Shown here: piece by piece, positions 61,486-64,000 of the stretch
Layout: every line of letters starts with the position of its first letter
Numbering within the stretch: the first letter of the stretch is position 1
NCBI RefSeq assembly: GCF_001545075.1
Contig: NZ_FCOB02000004.1
Location: forward strand, 1 to 64,000
Length of the DNA: 64,000 nucleotides
Reading direction: 5' to 3'
DNA from: Caballeronia ptereochthonis
GTDB lineage: Bacteria > Pseudomonadota > Gammaproteobacteria > Burkholderiales > Burkholderiaceae
Notes under the pieces: model-generated
What the model was told of the DNA's origin: nothing
The model's input: the letters and a program-made list of their open reading frames with translations, nothing else
Databases searched by the model: none
Made by a program: the position numbers and the translations under genes

Positions 61486-62424
61486 ATGGGAATCACATCC
61501 TCGGGCGCAAATCCTTTGCTGGATCTCTCGGACAATCTGGCAGGAATCGTCGAGCGGGTCGGACAGAGCGTCGTAGCGGTGCACGGCCGGCATCGCATTC
61601 CGTCAAGTGGGGTAATCTGGCGACATGGCGTCGTCGTCACGGCGGCACATACGATCAGACGTGAGGACGGGATCGAAGTCACGCTGCCTGAAGGCCGTAC
61701 GGTCACCGCAGTCCTCGCGGGCCGGGATACGGGCACCGACCTCGCCGCGCTGAAACTGGACGGTGTGGACCTGGATCCGGTCGAGTGTGGCGATGCTCGC
61801 TCACTCAAGCCAGGTCATCTCGTGCTCGCCGTCGCACGGGCGGACGGGTTCGGCGCCGGTGCCGATTTTGGCGTGATCGGCAGCACGGGCGGCCCTTGGC
61901 GCACCTGGAGGGGCGGACAAGTCGATGCGTTCGTGCGACTGGACGGCGGTCTGCACCCAGGCTTCTCCGGAGCGGCCCTCGCGGATGTGCGCGGACAGGT
62001 CATGGGCATCTGCACATCGGCGCTTGCGCGCGGTGCCGGGATGCTGATTCCCGGGATGACCGTGGAGCGCGTCACCGGCGAGCTGCTCGCCAACGGGCGC
62101 GTTTCACGAGGCTACCTCGGCGTCGGCACGCAGCAGGTAACCTTGTTGGATGCGTGGATCAAGGAAATGAACCTGCCTTCCAGTCGCGGATTGCTGATCA
62201 ATTCGCTCGCGCCGGGCGGCCCCGCGGAGCAGGCAGGCGTGCTCATCGGCGATGTGCTGATCGAACTGGACGGCAGGCCTTGCAGCGACATGGACGACGT
62301 GCACATGGCGCTCGCTTCCGCAAGCATTGGACAGCAGTTGAAGATCGCGTCGATCCGGGGCGGCCAACGCCACGAGTGTTCGGTAACCGTCAGCGAACGC
62401 CCCCAGCGGAATTCATGCCGGTAA
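61486..62424 (+). CDS. HtrA/S1C-like serine protease with PDZ domain, no signal peptide
   Basis: A 312-aa trypsin-like fold with catalytic His55 (VTAAHTI), Asp85 (GTDLAALKL) and Ser161 (HPGFSGAAL; the family usually has GNSG). A C-terminal PDZ domain (residues 205-300) contains GYLGVGTQQV and LAPGGPAEQAGVLIGDVLIE. Unlike DegP or DegS, no signal peptide or membrane anchor is visible, so it should be cytoplasmic. An ATG 7 nt after GGAG was used; a GTG 27 nt upstream is less well placed. The response-regulator gene follows after 18 nt. Confidence 0.87.
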   Translation: MGITSSGANPLLDLSDNLAGIVERVGQSVVAVHGRHRIPSSGVIWRHGVVVTAAHTIRREDGIEVTLPEGRTVTAVLAGRDTGTDLAALKLDGVDLDPVECGDARSLKPGHLVLAVARADGFGAGADFGVIGSTGGPWRTWRGGQVDAFVRLDGGLHPGFSGAALADVRGQVMGICTSALARGAGMLIPGMTVERVTGELLANGRVSRGYLGVGTQQVTLLDAWIKEMNLPSSRGLLINSLAPGGPAEQAGVLIGDVLIELDGRPCSDMDDVHMALASASIGQQLKIASIRGGQRHECSVTVSERPQRNSCR

Positions 62425-62442
62425 AGTCCGGGAAGCGGTGAA

Positions 62443-63111
62443 ATGTCGGGTGGACAGAAGGCACACATGGCGCCGGTGCGGGTTGCGGTGATTGCGGAAT
62501 CGCCGCATGTGCGCGCAAGCCTGCAGGCGCTTGTCGAGGCTAGCCCGGCACTCGGGTTCGCGGGTAGCGCAGCCGACGCCGAGATGCTCGCCGATGGCCT
62601 CGCCGGTTCGGTGCCGGATGTGGTCGTGATCGACATGGAGCCAGACGCGAGCGACGCGCCCAAGACGGCATTCGACCTCGCGCACTCGCCGCCTGCGCTC
62701 GTCCTGCTGATCGACGACACGGACAGCGACTGGCCCCTTGACGCCTTGCCGGGCGATGCGATGGCGATCCTGCCGCGCAACGCGATGCCGGGCGAAATCG
62801 TCATGTCGATCGAAGCCGTGGCCGCGGGCCTTTGCGTATTGCCGCCCGACATCCTCGCCAGGCTGCAGGCCGGACGGAAACCGTCGCGGCAGGCGGTATC
62901 CGGCGCGCCACTGGAAGCCCTGACGTCACGCGAGATCGAAGTACTGACGATGCTTGCCGACGGACTCGGCAACAAGGAGATCGCGCGTCAACTCGACATC
63001 TCGGGCAACACCGTGAAATTCCACCTCGCGTCCATTTTTGGCAAGCTGGGCGCGGCCAACCGCACCGAAGCGGTGATGCTCGGCATGCGGCACGGATTCA
63101 TCATGGTTTAG
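62443..63111 (+). CDS. LuxR/NarL-family response regulator with atypical receiver
   Basis: A 222-aa protein. The degenerate receiver (residues 12-130) has Asp at VVVIDMEPD, but the conserved lysine of the KP/KD loop is replaced (LPRNAMP). The C-terminal GerE HTH (residues 155-220) reads LTSREIEVLTMLADGLGNKE and SGNTVKFHLASIFGKLGAAN. A missing lysine suggests phosphorylation-independent or altered control. It is co-oriented with the protease gene upstream. No sensor kinase is nearby. Confidence 0.88.
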   Translation: MSGGQKAHMAPVRVAVIAESPHVRASLQALVEASPALGFAGSAADAEMLADGLAGSVPDVVVIDMEPDASDAPKTAFDLAHSPPALVLLIDDTDSDWPLDALPGDAMAILPRNAMPGEIVMSIEAVAAGLCVLPPDILARLQAGRKPSRQAVSGAPLEALTSREIEVLTMLADGLGNKEIARQLDISGNTVKFHLASIFGKLGAANRTEAVMLGMRHGFIMV

Positions 63112-63195
63112 CGTGTGTACGCAAACATGGTCGGCAACCGAGTCGTCGCCCGACTTCCATCGTCGGCCCAAAGAAGACGCCCGTGATGTGTCCGA

Positions 63196-64000
63196 TCATC
63201 CAATGACCACGCGATTCCGACCATCGCGTTTAGCGCGATAAAGCGCGAGGTCCGCCGCCTCCACCATTTTCTTGGGCGCCTCATTGTGCGCGGGAATTTG
63301 CGTCGTGCCGCCCACGCTGATCGTCACGCGCCCGCTCGCCGAACCCGCGTGCGGCATGTCGAGCGCTTCCACCGCGATGCGAATTTTCTCGCCGAGCAGC
63401 CGCAGCCCGGGCGCGGACGTCGACGGCAGCACCACGGCAAATTCCTCTCCGCCAAAGCGCGCGGCCAGATCCGTGGGGCCGCCGAGGCTCGTCTCGATGG
63501 TATGCGCGACGAGCTTGAGCACATCGTCGCCCGCGACGTGACCGTACGTATCGTTATAGGACTTGAAGTTGTCGACATCGATCATCAGAAAACCGATGAC
63601 CGCATGATCGCGCAATGCGCGTCGCCATTCCGCATTCAGATAGTCGTCGAGATGGCGGCGGTTCGACAAGCTCGTGAGACCATCCGAATGCGTCAGCCGT
63701 TGCAACTCCAGATTCGTTTCGAGCAGCTTCTGCTGCGATTGACGCAGCGCGCGATACGCCTCGTCGCGCTGCAGCAGGTTCTGATACGAACGCGAGTGAT
63801 AGCGCACGCGCGCGACCAGCTCGATCGTGTCCGGCAGCTTCACAAGATAGTCGTTCGCACCCGCCGCGAAGGCCGCGCTCTTGATCCGCGGCTCTTCCTT
63901 CGTCGACAGCACGATGATCGGGATGTCACGCGTCGCCGGATGCTCGCGGTACTGGCGCACGAGCGTAAGACCATCCACGCCGGGCATCACGAGGTCCTGC
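63196..64000 (-). CDS. wspR: WspR-type diguanylate cyclase response regulator, 5' end beyond the window
   Basis: Partial protein; the reading frame continues past the window edge (LVMPGVDGLTLVRQYREHPA is already inside the receiver). The phosphorylated Asp lies just outside or at the edge. The linker RVRYHSRSYQNLLQRDEAYR leads to a GGDEF domain with the active-site GGEEF (ARFGGEEFAVVLP) and the nucleotide-binding HSDGLTSLSNRRHLDDYL. It makes c-di-GMP and, in Pseudomonas, is activated by the Wsp chemosensory complex. The wsp genes would lie to the right. Confidence 0.92.
   Translation of the reverse strand, partial: QDLVMPGVDGLTLVRQYREHPATRDIPIIVLSTKEEPRIKSAAFAAGANDYLVKLPDTIELVARVRYHSRSYQNLLQRDEAYRALRQSQQKLLETNLELQRLTHSDGLTSLSNRRHLDDYLNAEWRRALRDHAVIGFLMIDVDNFKSYNDTYGHVAGDDVLKLVAHTIETSLGGPTDLAARFGGEEFAVVLPSTSAPGLRLLGEKIRIAVEALDMPHAGSASGRVTISVGGTTQIPAHNEAPKKMVEAADLALYRAKRDGRNRVVIG

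Noticed and set aside
1..64000. CRISPR array, prophage, integrative element att sites, or rRNA/tRNA genes.
   Set aside because: No direct-repeat array, phage structural gene, integrase, or tRNA-like cloverleaf was recognised on either strand. Only short transposase relics are present.

Overview
The window looks like a chromosome or megaplasmid segment of a Burkholderiaceae bacterium of the Paraburkholderia/Caballeronia type. GC content is high, MHS- and ACS-type MFS transporters and LysR/GntR/LacI regulators abound, the genes are mostly catabolic, and a WspR-type diguanylate cyclase runs off the right end. No rRNA, tRNA, CRISPR array, prophage or intact insertion sequence was seen. Four decayed transposase fragments, one 5'-truncated regulator and several broken genes mark old recombination points.

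Layout. 0-4.4 kb: two transposase remnants, a molybdenum hydroxylase pair of the isoquinoline 1-oxidoreductase type, and two AraC-family remnants. 4.4-25 kb: one catabolic island. It has a sugar-type ABC transporter, an MHS transporter, split dihydroxyacetone kinase (DhaK/DhaL), a TPP-dependent enzyme, a MaoC-like hot-dog protein, a HAD phosphatase, two family III CoA-transferases, three two-subunit CoA-transferases plus a fourth shortened A subunit, and two LacI regulators. AAACGTTT palindromes sit upstream of all five transcription units examined here, and an extra tandem pair stands at the left edge with no gene behind it. I do not recognise this combination as a described pathway.

25-32.8 kb: an IS fragment fused to a headless TetR gene, a PQQ-type propeller lipoprotein, then a SCO / galactose-oxidase-like copper radical oxidase / cytochrome c operon, and an ArsR-AHSA1 pair. 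32.9-36.9 kb: a dau-like D-amino-acid locus (YheO-type regulator, ornithine cyclodeaminase homologue, periplasmic binding protein, FAD D-amino acid dehydrogenase). 37-41 kb: ChrA, decayed flavoprotein pieces, and a ribbon-helix-helix regulator with a PHB-depolymerase-like esterase.

41-47 kb: a hydantoin/amidohydrolase cluster (GntR, frameshifted MFS, arylmalonate decarboxylase-like protein, D-hydantoinase, a hydantoin racemase homologue lacking both catalytic cysteines, DUF3830). 47-58 kb: amino-acid and dicarboxylate metabolism (M20 amidohydrolase and MFS under a divergent LysR; periplasmic L-asparaginase, aspartase, tandem-domain Asp/Glu racemase, DctA-type carrier, LysR). 58-64 kb: a zinc-ribbon membrane protein, a YCII/ECF42 sigma pair, an HtrA-like protease, a LuxR-type response regulator and wspR.
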